From: Suilimivivens sp964614185
GTDB lineage: Bacteria > Bacillota > Clostridia > Lachnospirales > Lachnospiraceae
DNA: 64,000 bases
Assembly (NCBI GenBank): GCA_964614185.1
Contig: CAZTKJ010000001.1
Span: 1-64,000 of the forward strand
Direction: 5' to 3'
Shown here one piece after another: positions 33,831-43,761 of the stretch (the stretch's first letter is position 1; each line of letters begins with the position of its first letter). A program made the translations under genes and the position numbers. The notes below the pieces were generated by a model, which searched no databases, had not been told where the DNA came from, and saw only the letters and a list, made by a program, of their open reading frames with translations.

Positions 33831-35402
33831 CTATCTGTTATAAAGGGACTCTGTAAGAAACTCTATACTTATCTGCTTACGTATATCTTCTACATATCTG
33901 CGGTTCCTGATATTTTCTTCTACACCCTTAGTATGCTGGCTTGCCATATAAGAAGTAACATAATTACTGCCCTTTTCCTGATATCCATCAAAGCCTGCCA
34001 CATATACCTGCTTTACTTCCAATTTGATCAACAGTTTCATAAGCATGATAACACAATTATCACAATTCCCTTTTTCATCAAAGCATAATTCTGAATAATT
34101 CAGTACATTCTCTTCTTCACATACATCAAGTAAATTGGATGTAATAAGCAAAGTACTGCCTTGTTTTTTTTCTTCAAGGGCGCCATACCTCATAGCATTG
34201 GAGCAGAAAATATAATCCTGTCCATACTCTTCTGAAGCAAAGTTAGCCGATATTATTACAGGAACATTCTTTTTGATAAAGTGCCAAATTTTTTCTTTTT
34301 CTTTTAAAATACTGGCTCCTGGCGCTAAAATCAATATTTCTCGTTCTCCCAACTCATTCTTCAACCGGTTAAGAAGCTTTGCATCATCAACTTTATGGTA
34401 TTGAAACTTTTGATACAATTCCTCAATGTATGTCTCATCATAAGCTGTCTTTTTACTTTCTTCCACGCTTGCCAGTATCTGATTGATCTGCTTTGCCCGA
34501 AGTCTGCCTTTTCCAAGTAAAAACTCCGCATAATTTCTGTGCAGATTAAATTTTGCTGATAATGCATAGGCTGTGCTGTAACCCCACGGTTCAATCTGCT
34601 TTAATTGGATAATATGATCATCAATACCATCTAATACGGGATTTACATCATAAATAGTTCCCTGTGTTTTGTTCATATAATCCATGATCAGTTCCATGCA
34701 CAAATTGCCGGGTGTTCTTCCCATACCCAGCATGGATGCATCAATGATACTTTTCCGTTCGCTGGCTTTCATGGCGATAAATTCCTGTGCCAGTGAATAA
34801 GACAATGCCAGATTTTCATGAAGATGCAGTCCAATCACAATGGATTTATCAAGATTGTGCTCTATCAATGAGTAAATACGAAGTAAATCCGCCTTCATCA
34901 TAGAGCCAAAAGTATCTACAACAGAAAAGGCATAAGGTTGAATCTGGTTTACTTTTTTCAACAGTTCTAATATCATTTCATCAGAATATCCCATGATATT
35001 GATGGGATTGCAGAAAACTTTATATCCTTTTTCTTTTGCTTTTCTGATAAAATCAAGTCCCTCATCAATATCATAATCATGAAAAGTCACTCTGATCGCA
35101 TCAATAGTTTGGCCATCATAATGCTCCAGTTTGTCTATATCATATTTATTGTGAAGTGCCATGGCTGTAAACATGGTATTTCCTCTTTTTTCAGGCAGCA
35201 CAGGCATCATCTCTTTGCAGTTATTATAAAGAGTCTTATCTCTGTCATATTCACAATTACGGAGAAATCCTATTTCCACATAATCTACCTGGGAATCTGT
35301 CAGCTGTCTGATAATACTTTTAATGGTATGATATCCAAAGTTCCAGTCATTAATGTAACCGCCATCCCGCAATGTGCAGTCTAATAGCTTAATACTATTC
35401 AT
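33831..35402 (-). CDS. DmpG-like pyruvate aldolase fused to a DUF115/GT42-like C-terminal domain
   Basis: 523 aa, two parts. Residues 1-~270 are a DRE-TIM barrel: LLDCTLRDGGY (Asp13 and Arg12), His193-Leu-His195 as metal ligands (GLHLHENLALS), and DASMLGMGRTPGNLCMEL. These match 4-hydroxy-2-oxovalerate aldolase, which joins or splits pyruvate and an aldehyde. A helical linker follows. From ~350 to the end is a Rossmann-like domain (EILILAPGASILKEKEKIW..., ISANF, YIFCSN, VYVAGFDGY) resembling DUF115/MptE-like and GT42 sialyltransferase folds. With the KdsC-like phosphatase and NeuA-like enzyme, the aldolase could build a 2-keto-3-deoxy sugar acid from pyruvate and an aldose. That pathway is inference; the barrel assignment is firm. 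Confidence 0.82.
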   Translation of the reverse strand: MNSIKLLDCTLRDGGYINDWNFGYHTIKSIIRQLTDSQVDYVEIGFLRNCEYDRDKTLYNNCKEMMPVLPEKRGNTMFTAMALHNKYDIDKLEHYDGQTIDAIRVTFHDYDIDEGLDFIRKAKEKGYKVFCNPINIMGYSDEMILELLKKVNQIQPYAFSVVDTFGSMMKADLLRIYSLIEHNLDKSIVIGLHLHENLALSYSLAQEFIAMKASERKSIIDASMLGMGRTPGNLCMELIMDYMNKTQGTIYDVNPVLDGIDDHIIQLKQIEPWGYSTAYALSAKFNLHRNYAEFLLGKGRLRAKQINQILASVEESKKTAYDETYIEELYQKFQYHKVDDAKLLNRLKNELGEREILILAPGASILKEKEKIWHFIKKNVPVIISANFASEEYGQDYIFCSNAMRYGALEEKKQGSTLLITSNLLDVCEEENVLNYSELCFDEKGNCDNCVIMLMKLLIKLEVKQVYVAGFDGYQEKGSNYVTSYMASQHTKGVEENIRNRRYVEDIRKQISIEFLTESLYNR

Positions 35403-35434
35403 ATCGCCCTTTCCATTTCCTTGCTGTTTACGGA

Positions 35435-36172
35435 TTATTTTGTACCGTTCTGATTTTCTGTATTTTCAATACTGTCTAAAAACAGTTCAATATCATTAAA
35501 CTGATTGACATGTTCTTTAATCCATTCCTCCGGCTTATCCCACCATTTTAAATGCATTAATTTTTCTATCTGCTCATCATGGAATCTGTATCCGATTATC
35601 CTTGCCGGAACTCCCGCTACAATGGCATACGGAGGAACATCCTTATTTACTACCGCACCTGCACCTATTATAGCGCCATCACCTATCACCAATGGTCCCA
35701 TAAGCAATGCTCTCGTTCCTATCCATACATCACTCCCCATAATAATATTATACCGGGCATCCTTTTCACACTTTTTATAAATATCAAATCGGTTTTCATC
35801 CACATACGTATCTAAAAACGTCTCTTTCAGATAAAACATTGGGGAAGTAGATACAAATTTTCTCGCCGGATGTCCCTCTCTTGACACGGCTTTCACTTCT
35901 GCTCCTATTGAGCAATACTTCCCAATGCACGCATTTCTAAAATAGCATTTTTCTAAAATATATGTTCCATATCCTATGCTGCTGTTTAAAGCAGATGTTT
36001 CTTCTCCTATGTAATTATTGCCACCAAACATATTGTCAGAAGAAATACGGCAACCCTTAACAAAAGTAATTTTCTTTTCCTTTTTCAGTTTCTTTTTTAA
36101 ATATTCCATGTATAATTTATCTATACATTTTGATATCTTTTGTTTAATCTTGCGGAGGTATTTGTTGCTCAT
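35435..36172 (-). CDS. CatB-like hexapeptide-repeat O-acetyltransferase
   Basis: 245 aa. Left-handed beta-helix hexapeptide repeats from residue ~50 (GGNNYIGEETSALNSSIGYGTYI, IGKYCSIGAEV) to ~190 (VWIGTRALLMGPLVIGDGAIIGAGAVVNKDV, then PYAIVAGVPARIIGYRF). The order with a central loop containing the likely catalytic His (REGHPARK) fits the xenobiotic/CatB type, which transfers acetyl from acetyl-CoA to a sugar hydroxyl. The first 45 residues are basic and may touch the membrane. Its first bases overlap the end of the small membrane protein gene by 29 bases. Confidence 0.9.
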   Translation of the reverse strand: MSNKYLRKIKQKISKCIDKLYMEYLKKKLKKEKKITFVKGCRISSDNMFGGNNYIGEETSALNSSIGYGTYILEKCYFRNACIGKYCSIGAEVKAVSREGHPARKFVSTSPMFYLKETFLDTYVDENRFDIYKKCEKDARYNIIMGSDVWIGTRALLMGPLVIGDGAIIGAGAVVNKDVPPYAIVAGVPARIIGYRFHDEQIEKLMHLKWWDKPEEWIKEHVNQFNDIELFLDSIENTENQNGTK

Positions 36173-36524
36173 TAATACTATTATGCTCCCTTTCGTTTAT
36201 CAGTTTTATATTTTCCCGAGGCTCTATCATATTATACTTTTTTAGTATTTGTTTTCCACTATGCCAAAAAAAAGGAAACACAATAGCCAATATAATACTT
36301 ACAATTGCATACTTGACTTGTGCTAATATACCTATGGTCTGAATGGAAAAATCTCTCCATCCTCTTAGATAAATAATAATATTATTAAATAAATATATAT
36401 ACAATGTGAACACTGCAAAATTTTCGAAATAACTATATTTATTTCTTTTCCCTCTTTCTATTCTTCCATAAAAAATTGATGCCAGTATTCCTGGAAAAAG
36501 CAATAAAAACATTTCTAATATCAT
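36144..36524 (-). CDS. Small membrane protein of the 'LFNN' kind, function unknown
   Basis: 126 aa, three membrane helices (MFLLLFPGILASIFYG; FAVFTLYIYLFNNIIIYL; VKYAIVSIILAIVFPFF) and a charged tail. It shares length, helix order, the N-terminal F-P-x-I/L pattern and an L-F-N-N motif at the start of helix 2 with the 109-aa protein at 52166-52495. I see no known family. It lies between the LtaS-like enzyme and the O-acetyltransferase, overlapping the latter, so it may assist membrane-side modification. Confidence 0.75.
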   Translation of the reverse strand: MILEMFLLLFPGILASIFYGRIERGKRNKYSYFENFAVFTLYIYLFNNIIIYLRGWRDFSIQTIGILAQVKYAIVSIILAIVFPFFWHSGKQILKKYNMIEPRENIKLINEREHNSINEQQIPPQD

Positions 36525-36545
36525 AAATTACCCTTTCATATAACA

Positions 36546-38756
36546 TCATTCAACACTAAACATTTGAGGCACTGTTTTTCCATATCTTGCATTATACTCC
36601 AAAATGTTATATTCTCCTATTTTTTCCTTATATTCCTCCGGTATCTCTTCTTCATAAAAAAACCATGTGTTGTCTTCTGTCATCATGCCTTGAAAATTAA
36701 ATGCCGGAATTATCTTCTGCATTTCAAGCAGATATTTATCATAAGCTGTCATCTGAAGTTTACACAAATTTAGAATATTGCTTCCTAAATAATTAATACT
36801 CATATACTTTGGAACAGCATTTACATCTATATCATAATTTGCATGCATGATATAAGGTGTTGCATATATAATCTGCTTCTCCGACAAATCTTCTGTTTCC
36901 TGCCCTTCACTAATCTGCCCCCAAATCACTTCATTGGGAAAGTGATCACCGAACATTACTACTACAGTTGGATCCTCCAGTTGATCCACTTCATTTATCA
37001 ATTTTTCAATTGCCCTATCCGATTCATATATCAATGATAAATATTGATCTACTTTTCCTGGTTCGGTTACATTATTTCTAATAATAGGAAGAGTTTCTCC
37101 TTCCCGCAAAGCACTGCCATCATAGCTTCCATGATTCTGCATAGTTACTGCAAATATAAACTGTGGCTGCGTACTGTCCTTTAACCAATCCATGATTTTT
37201 TCATAGATTGCTTCATCAGTCACAAAATTCCGTATTTCATCAGCCCCATCATAAAAATCAATAAAATATGTTTCCTCAAATCCCATATGTTTGTACACTG
37301 AATTTCTTTTCCAATTAGAACCTGAATTAGGATGTGTTGCTATCGTTTGATAACCCTGGCTTTTTAATGTTGTCGCTATGGAATATATATCCTTGTATAT
37401 TTCTGTTGTAAATGCAATTGCTGTTGGATTAAGTTCCTGAGAATTTCCAGTCAAAAATTCATATTCCGTTTTACATGTATCACCGCCAATTGTAGATACC
37501 AGTACTCTACCAATTGAAGTTTTTCCATTCTCTGCCTGTGTATGTGTGAACGGCATATAGTCCTTATTCGTATCTATTTTTCCAATGTCTCCAATATCTG
37601 CAAATGCCTCATTCATAATTACTATTATATTTGGCTGTATCGTATTTTCAGTCTCTGCATCCGGATAATATATCTCTGCTATCTGTCGGACAAGCTTCTC
37701 ACTATAGTTCTCTGGTACATTGACTTTGCTTTTTTTCATAATTTCCACAAAACCCAGTGTGCAGCCAACTGTGTTATACATTGCTTTCTGCTGCCAACCA
37801 TTTTCATACGGTAATTGCATTATTCCAATGAAATCACTGTGGTAGCAAAGTAAAATTGCAAGAATTGTAACACTTGTCCCCAAAATTCTAAAAATGGCTC
37901 TATTCTTTATCACTCTGATTTTTTTGAAATTTCCCACTAATGTAATAATGCAAATTGAAAAAAAACATAGCCACCACATCTCTTTTGTAAGGAAAAACTG
38001 ATATTTCCCTACCACTGTAGCTGCCGTTGTTATTGATTTAAAATCACCTGGAACAAGTACACTTCCTCTAAATTGATAAACAAAGCAGTGGATTAATATC
38101 CATATCATGTTTAACAGCATGCTAATACTGACTGTCAAATTCCAATCAGCAGTCATAAATAAAATAAATAAGGTAAAAATAAATACTATCAATATACTAA
38201 TGGGAACATATCGCAATACAATGCTTTCCTCTATTCCGTTAAATGCAACTGCAGCCAAATAATACGAAATTACAGATACTAAAAACAGACCCATAATATC
38301 CATAATTTCCAGCGTGCGCTGCACTTTACCATATTGATGTCTCACCAGAAACACCAATATGCCAAGCAATAATAGCATCAATCCTATTTTAATATAAGAA
38401 AGTTCTAAATTATCTACTCCCTGAGAACAAAAAGCAAGAATCATTATTATAAAATAACATAAATGATGCTGAATTTCTTCTCTAATATTCAGTGTAGACA
38501 TTTTATATGATAAGCCACTTAAATCAGAAAGATATATTGGCGCTGCGGCAAGACCACATAACCAGATAAAAGAAATATTGCTTTTTTCAAATGTAATATT
38601 CAAAAAAAGCATTACTTTTTTTGCCATAAAATACGTCACCAACAAAAAGCATACATAAAAGATAACCGTTATTCGCCTTCCGTTCGTTCTAAACTTATTT
38701 ATAGAAAATGCTGCAAAAACAATTAGCAACACATTAAAAATAATATCATATAACAC
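36546..38756 (-). CDS. LtaS-like phosphoglycerol transferase
   Basis: 736 aa. About ten N-terminal membrane helices to residue ~330, then an extracytoplasmic sulfatase-fold domain: IVIMNEAFAD (metal), GGDTCKTEYEFLTG with Thr427 in the nucleophile position of LtaS, HPNSGSNWKRNSVYKHMGF, and MFGDHFPN (metal). LtaS-type enzymes take glycerol phosphate from phosphatidylglycerol. Members inside polysaccharide loci decorate the glycan with phosphoglycerol. More membrane helices than the five of true LtaS suggests this decorating type. GTG start at 38756 with AAGGATG upstream. Confidence 0.88.
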   Translation of the reverse strand: MLYDIIFNVLLIVFAAFSINKFRTNGRRITVIFYVCFLLVTYFMAKKVMLFLNITFEKSNISFIWLCGLAAAPIYLSDLSGLSYKMSTLNIREEIQHHLCYFIIMILAFCSQGVDNLELSYIKIGLMLLLLGILVFLVRHQYGKVQRTLEIMDIMGLFLVSVISYYLAAVAFNGIEESIVLRYVPISILIVFIFTLFILFMTADWNLTVSISMLLNMIWILIHCFVYQFRGSVLVPGDFKSITTAATVVGKYQFFLTKEMWWLCFFSICIITLVGNFKKIRVIKNRAIFRILGTSVTILAILLCYHSDFIGIMQLPYENGWQQKAMYNTVGCTLGFVEIMKKSKVNVPENYSEKLVRQIAEIYYPDAETENTIQPNIIVIMNEAFADIGDIGKIDTNKDYMPFTHTQAENGKTSIGRVLVSTIGGDTCKTEYEFLTGNSQELNPTAIAFTTEIYKDIYSIATTLKSQGYQTIATHPNSGSNWKRNSVYKHMGFEETYFIDFYDGADEIRNFVTDEAIYEKIMDWLKDSTQPQFIFAVTMQNHGSYDGSALREGETLPIIRNNVTEPGKVDQYLSLIYESDRAIEKLINEVDQLEDPTVVVMFGDHFPNEVIWGQISEGQETEDLSEKQIIYATPYIMHANYDIDVNAVPKYMSINYLGSNILNLCKLQMTAYDKYLLEMQKIIPAFNFQGMMTEDNTWFFYEEEIPEEYKEKIGEYNILEYNARYGKTVPQMFSVE

Positions 38757-38832
38757 TATATTTCATCCTTTTCTTTTTACGCAAATCAAAGATTACACTA
38801 CATGCTTTTCATTTCATTAATATCACTTCCCC

Positions 38833-39750
38833 TTAATCTTTCCACTGGGACAATTTTATTGGATGTATACAAACAACATCTTCTTCCCAATCACCGACTA
38901 ATTCCGCTACTCTGAAATGATATTTTTCGCCAATCACTTTTCTTTCATTCCTATCCCACATTAAGTGTGCTCTATATCCTAAATCTTCATTAACCACTAC
39001 TTTTCTTTCTGTCAATAGCATTGCCGTTGGAATAGCTGTTTCTACATGCAAACGCATAGCTGCAAATACACCACAGATACGACAGAATTCCCTAATTGCC
39101 ATCTTGGAAACAACAAAAATATCACTGTAAGCATACATAAACGGATATTCTAATTTAAGAGTAATCCCCAACATTATTCTTCCCAGCAAATGTACTCTGC
39201 TTCGGCTGCTTGTCCAATATTGCAGGTCTTTAGAAATTCCTCCCTTGAAAGCAGTACATCTGGAAAAACAATAATTATCAAATCCCTTTTTCTCCGCTAT
39301 CTGAAATGCCTCACCGGTCCCCGGCAGTTCTTCTTCTGAATTAACACCTTTATGAAGTCTGTGGGCTATTAATGCATTCTCTATACGTTCAAAACCACAG
39401 GGCCACTGTGATAAGGGATGCCAATATGAAATATATCCGCATCCTTCCTCCAGTCTAAAATATTGCTTATAATTATTTTCATCAATAACAGGATTGATAA
39501 TCATATCGTCTGCAACAACAATGTAATGCTCATATTGTTCCTTAAAAAATTTGTCAAATCCCTGAGCTAAATATCCCTGAAACTGATAAGAGCACTCATA
39601 AACAGGGATTACATTATCTTTATCTCCATCATAAAAAGGAACAAGGTAATATCTGTTTTTAAATCGTTTCTGATAAATCGTTTCAAGACGTTCAATATTT
39701 TTATCAAACCGATGATTAAACAAAATAATTAAGCAAACTTCTTTATTCAT
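38833..39750 (-). CDS. Unrecognised polysaccharide-cluster protein, possible glycosyltransferase
   Basis: 305 aa, soluble, no signal peptide. The first ~85 residues look like a GT-A half: alternating beta/alpha (EVCLIILFNHRFDKNIERLE..., YYLVPFYDGD, HYIVVADDMIINP), with Asp81-Asp82 where GT-A enzymes bind metal and nucleotide sugar. The middle is rich in Trp, Tyr and Cys (GYISYWHPLSQWPCGFERI). I do not recognise the family. Position between the LtaS-like gene and the FkbM methyltransferase supports a sugar-transfer or decorating role, but no more can be said. Confidence 0.6.
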   Translation of the reverse strand: MNKEVCLIILFNHRFDKNIERLETIYQKRFKNRYYLVPFYDGDKDNVIPVYECSYQFQGYLAQGFDKFFKEQYEHYIVVADDMIINPVIDENNYKQYFRLEEGCGYISYWHPLSQWPCGFERIENALIAHRLHKGVNSEEELPGTGEAFQIAEKKGFDNYCFSRCTAFKGGISKDLQYWTSSRSRVHLLGRIMLGITLKLEYPFMYAYSDIFVVSKMAIREFCRICGVFAAMRLHVETAIPTAMLLTERKVVVNEDLGYRAHLMWDRNERKVIGEKYHFRVAELVGDWEEDVVCIHPIKLSQWKD

Positions 39751-39775
39751 AATTCCTCATCTTTCTCTTGCATTA

Positions 39776-40687
39776 TTACCCATTATAATTTTTAACTCGA
39801 ATCAATCCTTTGCTGAAATATGGATACTTCAGTCGCTTTTGGGCTTTGAATAAAGTATACCCTTTGCTGAACTCATACACAAAGTTCTTTTTTTCAAATA
39901 TCTCTTTTATTTCTTCTGCATCTTCCTGCTTATGATAAGTACAGCAGGCGCATTTTACATTACGTGTTTTTAATGTATTCTCTGCGCCACGTATTATTTT
40001 CTTTTCACTTCCTTCAGCGTCAATTTTAATATAGATATTTCCTTCTGAGAAATGCTCTTTCAATACCTCATCGATGGTTGTTTCTACATCTGAGATCGTG
40101 TCACCTGCCATTTTATGAATAATATGAGTTTTTTCTTTATATGGTTCAAAGGTTGCACGCAATGCCGACATCCATCTATCCTGCATTTCAAACAGGAAAA
40201 TCACTTTTGCCTTTTCCGCAATTTCTAACGCCATATTACCTTCAGCACTTCCTATATCCATAAAAACAGCATTTTCTTCAAAATCATATTTTTCTGAAAA
40301 ATAGCGATGAGGACTCTCTTCATCCTGTTCCACCAAAATGGAAGAATACATATTTCTTATACTGTCTTTGTCCATATCTGCAGGATAATACAAACGTTTT
40401 CCCTTATGATAAACATATGGAAGTTCTGTCTCCTGATCAAACAAAACATCAATATCCCCTTTTTGATATTTCTCAATAAATGAGTATGGAAACATAAATA
40501 ATTTATCGTTCCTTTTCATATATTCTATCTCATTATGGTATTTTTTTAAACGTGGATATTCCGTATAGAATAACTTCATTTTCAATCTATAAGTATATCT
40601 CTCTTCAGAATGAGACAAAAGCAGATACAGATATGTCAATTTTCTCCATATTGATTCAGGTACTATGCTCTTTATTTTTTCTTTCAT
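39776..40687 (-). CDS. FkbM-family methyltransferase
   Basis: 303 aa. The SAM-binding motif FMDIGSAEGNMALEIA (~residue 140) and the family's later motif IKIDAEGSEKKIIRGAENTL (~220) are clear; an ~130-residue N-terminal extension precedes them. FkbM enzymes O-methylate hydroxyls, and in polysaccharide clusters they methylate sugars, sometimes as a chain-length cap. It lies just downstream of the ABC exporter gene, where a capping or tailoring step would fit. Confidence 0.88.
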   Translation of the reverse strand: MKEKIKSIVPESIWRKLTYLYLLLSHSEERYTYRLKMKLFYTEYPRLKKYHNEIEYMKRNDKLFMFPYSFIEKYQKGDIDVLFDQETELPYVYHKGKRLYYPADMDKDSIRNMYSSILVEQDEESPHRYFSEKYDFEENAVFMDIGSAEGNMALEIAEKAKVIFLFEMQDRWMSALRATFEPYKEKTHIIHKMAGDTISDVETTIDEVLKEHFSEGNIYIKIDAEGSEKKIIRGAENTLKTRNVKCACCTYHKQEDAEEIKEIFEKKNFVYEFSKGYTLFKAQKRLKYPYFSKGLIRVKNYNG

Positions 40688-40731
40688 TTTACCATACCTC
40701 TTTTATTACAATATTGACAGTTTAAATAAGA

Positions 40732-42549
40732 CTATTCTTGCTGAATCCTTCCAATCACTTCTTCCTTATCCCTTAAAACTGCTTTTCCGTCCTTTACTTC
40801 ATAAACAGTATCACATTTTTTAATCGTTGACAGTCTGTGTGCTATAATAATCAGCGTTTTATAATTGCTCAACGTTTCAACTGATTCCATTACTGCTTTT
40901 TCTGTTTCTCCATCCAGGGCAGATGTTGCCTCATCTAATATCAATATTTCGGGATTACAATATAGGGCACGTGCAATAGCAATTCTTTGCCTTTGTCCAC
41001 CGGAAAATCTTACCCCTCTCTCGCCTACATGCGTATCTAACTGCTCCGGCAACTTCATTACAAACTCCTTTAACTGAGCCATATCTAAGGCAGCCCATAC
41101 AGCTTCATCACTGATATCTTCGTTGTCAACACCAAAGGCAATATTATTTCGTATACTATCATTGGTCAAAAAAACTGTCTGAGGAACATATCCTACCAAT
41201 TCTCCCCACGCACCACCTATTTTCCTGATATCAATTCCATCCATTGTCAGGCTTCCGGCCTGAGGAATCAGGATGCCTAAAATAATATCAGCTAATGTCG
41301 ACTTTCCTGCACCGGATTCTCCAATAAAACCTACTGCTTCACCTTTCTTAATGGTTAAATTAAGGTGATCCAATACTTGTACCGTAGAGTTAGGGTAATG
41401 CCAACTGATATCATTTAATACTACTTTCTCTTTAAATCCTATGGAAACACATGCATCATTGTTCTTATTATCAAATTCCGATACCCCTATAATATTTCCC
41501 TGTGTTCTTTCATATTCCTCTACCTCTTTTATATTTAGATAGGTAGCATCGAGCGATGGGCATGCATACATAAAGTTATTAAAATGACTGGATATCTTCC
41601 CTAAAGACGGTAATATCCGAAATGCCGCCACCGCAAAAACTGCTATGTGTGAAATCATGTCTTCTGCCGCTTCCTGTCCTATCACCCGGGAACAAATAAC
41701 AAGCAGCAGACCGGATACACATAAAACTTCTATTAAATATGCCGGGCTGGCTGTGGCCAAGGCAACACGGATTCCAACACTTTGCAGTCTATTTAAAGCT
41801 TTTTCATAACTACGCGTAAAAAATCCCTGTCTTCCGGTTATGATAATTTCCTTAATCCCCTGAAAAGCTTCAAACGTATACTTGGTGACAACCGGCCCAT
41901 ATTCTCTTGATTTCTCTCCTAATCGTCTCATCCATTTTCTAAAAAAACTATATACAATAAAAACGCAAACACTGGCCAAAATCATCATTGCCAAGGCCAT
42001 CGTCACGTCTTTCACCATAATAAATATACAAATACATGCTATTGTCAGTACTTCTGCCAGCAAAGCAAAGCCATTATCAAGAAGTGCAAACACCCCCTTT
42101 ACATCATCCTGTATTCCCCTCATACATTCTTCTGTACTATAATTAAGAAAGAAAGTATAATTTCTTTTCATGTATGATTGCATAATCTTGACTGACATTT
42201 CCCGTTGTACTTTGTATGCAAATTTATTTCTTACAAACAGTAAGAAAAATAAATATAAATTTTTCAATATATATATAAATATTGTGCCTGCCCCAATTGC
42301 GATAACCAGCTGCTCTGACTTGGATATATGCAAAAACCTCATAAAACTCTGAATATATGCATCTTTCATTAACTTATCTATATCTGTCAGTGCCTCTGCC
42401 AGCGGTAGAATTATGGAAACACCAAGCGTTTCTACTCCAGCACCTATTAGTGTCATGATACATACTAAAATTGCCGCCCTCTTTTGAGGACGGTTTAAAA
42501 TAAATGTAAGCTTTTTCCATATGTCTTTAATACTTTTCCATGTATTCAT
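40732..42549 (-). CDS. ABC exporter/flippase with fused membrane and ATPase domains (PglK/MsbA-like)
   Basis: About 605 aa. Six membrane helices over residues ~20-320, then the ATPase with Walker A GESGAGKST (~410), signature FSGGQRQRIAIARAL (~513), Walker B ILILDEATSALD and the switch His (IIIAHRLST). The half-transporter should act as a dimer and flip a lipid-linked glycan. As no Wzx-type flippase is visible, this is the main candidate for export of the repeat unit. ATG 42549 lies past the upstream stop; an in-frame GTG at 42561 overlaps that gene and is the alternative. Confidence 0.92.
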   Translation of the reverse strand: MNTWKSIKDIWKKLTFILNRPQKRAAILVCIMTLIGAGVETLGVSIILPLAEALTDIDKLMKDAYIQSFMRFLHISKSEQLVIAIGAGTIFIYILKNLYLFFLLFVRNKFAYKVQREMSVKIMQSYMKRNYTFFLNYSTEECMRGIQDDVKGVFALLDNGFALLAEVLTIACICIFIMVKDVTMALAMMILASVCVFIVYSFFRKWMRRLGEKSREYGPVVTKYTFEAFQGIKEIIITGRQGFFTRSYEKALNRLQSVGIRVALATASPAYLIEVLCVSGLLLVICSRVIGQEAAEDMISHIAVFAVAAFRILPSLGKISSHFNNFMYACPSLDATYLNIKEVEEYERTQGNIIGVSEFDNKNNDACVSIGFKEKVVLNDISWHYPNSTVQVLDHLNLTIKKGEAVGFIGESGAGKSTLADIILGILIPQAGSLTMDGIDIRKIGGAWGELVGYVPQTVFLTNDSIRNNIAFGVDNEDISDEAVWAALDMAQLKEFVMKLPEQLDTHVGERGVRFSGGQRQRIAIARALYCNPEILILDEATSALDGETEKAVMESVETLSNYKTLIIIAHRLSTIKKCDTVYEVKDGKAVLRDKEEVIGRIQQE

Positions 42550-42550
42550 T

Positions 42551-43741
42551 TTATTTCCCACTATTTACTAATTCAAATAAATACTGCTCCAGTTCTCTTA
42601 CTTTATCGCTGATCTTGTAGTTATCCTTTGCATAATCATATGCCTGTTTTCCTCTCTCTTCTCTAAAATGTGGATCTTGGCATATAAGATTCATGCTTTT
42701 AATAAACTCTTCCTTACTCTCGCAAAGAAATACTCCTGGGATACGCGCAACATGACCTACATCTGTAGTTAATATAGTAAGACCGGCGGCGGCGGCCTCA
42801 CATAACGATATTGACATAGCTTCCCAACTGCTTGCAGATACATAAACATCTGCTTTCTGATATATCTTAAGAATATCTTCTCTAGATAATCCACACAAAA
42901 TATCTACGTAAATATCCTGCAATGCATATTTTTTTTGTAATTCACCATTCAGCCTGACAAGTTCCTCATAATATGCCGTATTTTTAGAACCGATCAAAAT
43001 AAGCCTTGCATTTGAAATATCTGCTTCATAAAATGCTTCTAATACTAATTTTTGGTTCTTTCTCTCCACAAATGATGAAATATTGATAAATACCAATTCT
43101 TTTAAAGGATCCACTAAGAATGCTCTTCTCTGAAAAAACACATCCTCCACTGCATTTTCAAGTATAATGTCATTTGTAATACCTTGCTTTTTTATATACT
43201 GATATAATTCATCCTTATCATACAAATAAATGACTTTATCGTATTCTTTCATATTTTCAGGCAGATTTTCCTGATGCTTTTTCCAAAACATCTCTGTATG
43301 AATTTTCATAATATCGGCTACAACCTGCCTTCTTAATCGAAAATTCTTTATTAATTTCGAGATATCATATTCCTTTTTTAAAGAATATCCATGGGTATAC
43401 AATACTTTTTTACCTGGATATTTCTTTAATTTCTTTTTCATCCAATCAAAAGTCCAGGTCGGAACACTGACTACCATCAGTACATCAGGATTATACTCAA
43501 AAATTTTCTTATCAAGCAGTGTTTTTTCGCCTGTAAATCTCAATGTATAAGGATTTCTCTTTACCTGAATCCGCTCTATTCTTACTCCATTATGAATAAC
43601 TGTTCTTTCCAGTCCCTCACGCAGAGAAGTTATCACAAATACATTGTGAGTTTTTGCAAGCCCCTCTGCAATATACTGAGTCACCATCTGAACCCCATCC
43701 TGCAAAGGATAGTATGTGTCGACTAATATCATTATTTTCAT
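42551..43741 (-). CDS. GT4 glycosyltransferase
   Basis: About 396 aa, GT-B fold. N-terminal half starts MKIMILVDTYYPLQDGVQMVTQYIAEGL, the typical acceptor domain. The C-terminal half has the nucleotide-binding pattern ISSFVERKNQKLVLEAF, then the EX7E region ASSWEAMSISLCEAAAAG. It transfers a sugar from a nucleotide donor to the growing lipid-linked chain in the cytosol. Specificity is unknown. ATG 43741 is preferred over TTG 43750. Confidence 0.9.
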   Translation of the reverse strand: MKIMILVDTYYPLQDGVQMVTQYIAEGLAKTHNVFVITSLREGLERTVIHNGVRIERIQVKRNPYTLRFTGEKTLLDKKIFEYNPDVLMVVSVPTWTFDWMKKKLKKYPGKKVLYTHGYSLKKEYDISKLIKNFRLRRQVVADIMKIHTEMFWKKHQENLPENMKEYDKVIYLYDKDELYQYIKKQGITNDIILENAVEDVFFQRRAFLVDPLKELVFINISSFVERKNQKLVLEAFYEADISNARLILIGSKNTAYYEELVRLNGELQKKYALQDIYVDILCGLSREDILKIYQKADVYVSASSWEAMSISLCEAAAAGLTILTTDVGHVARIPGVFLCESKEEFIKSMNLICQDPHFREERGKQAYDYAKDNYKISDKVRELEQYLFELVNSGK

Positions 43742-43761
43742 TAAATTCAATTCCCTGCTTT

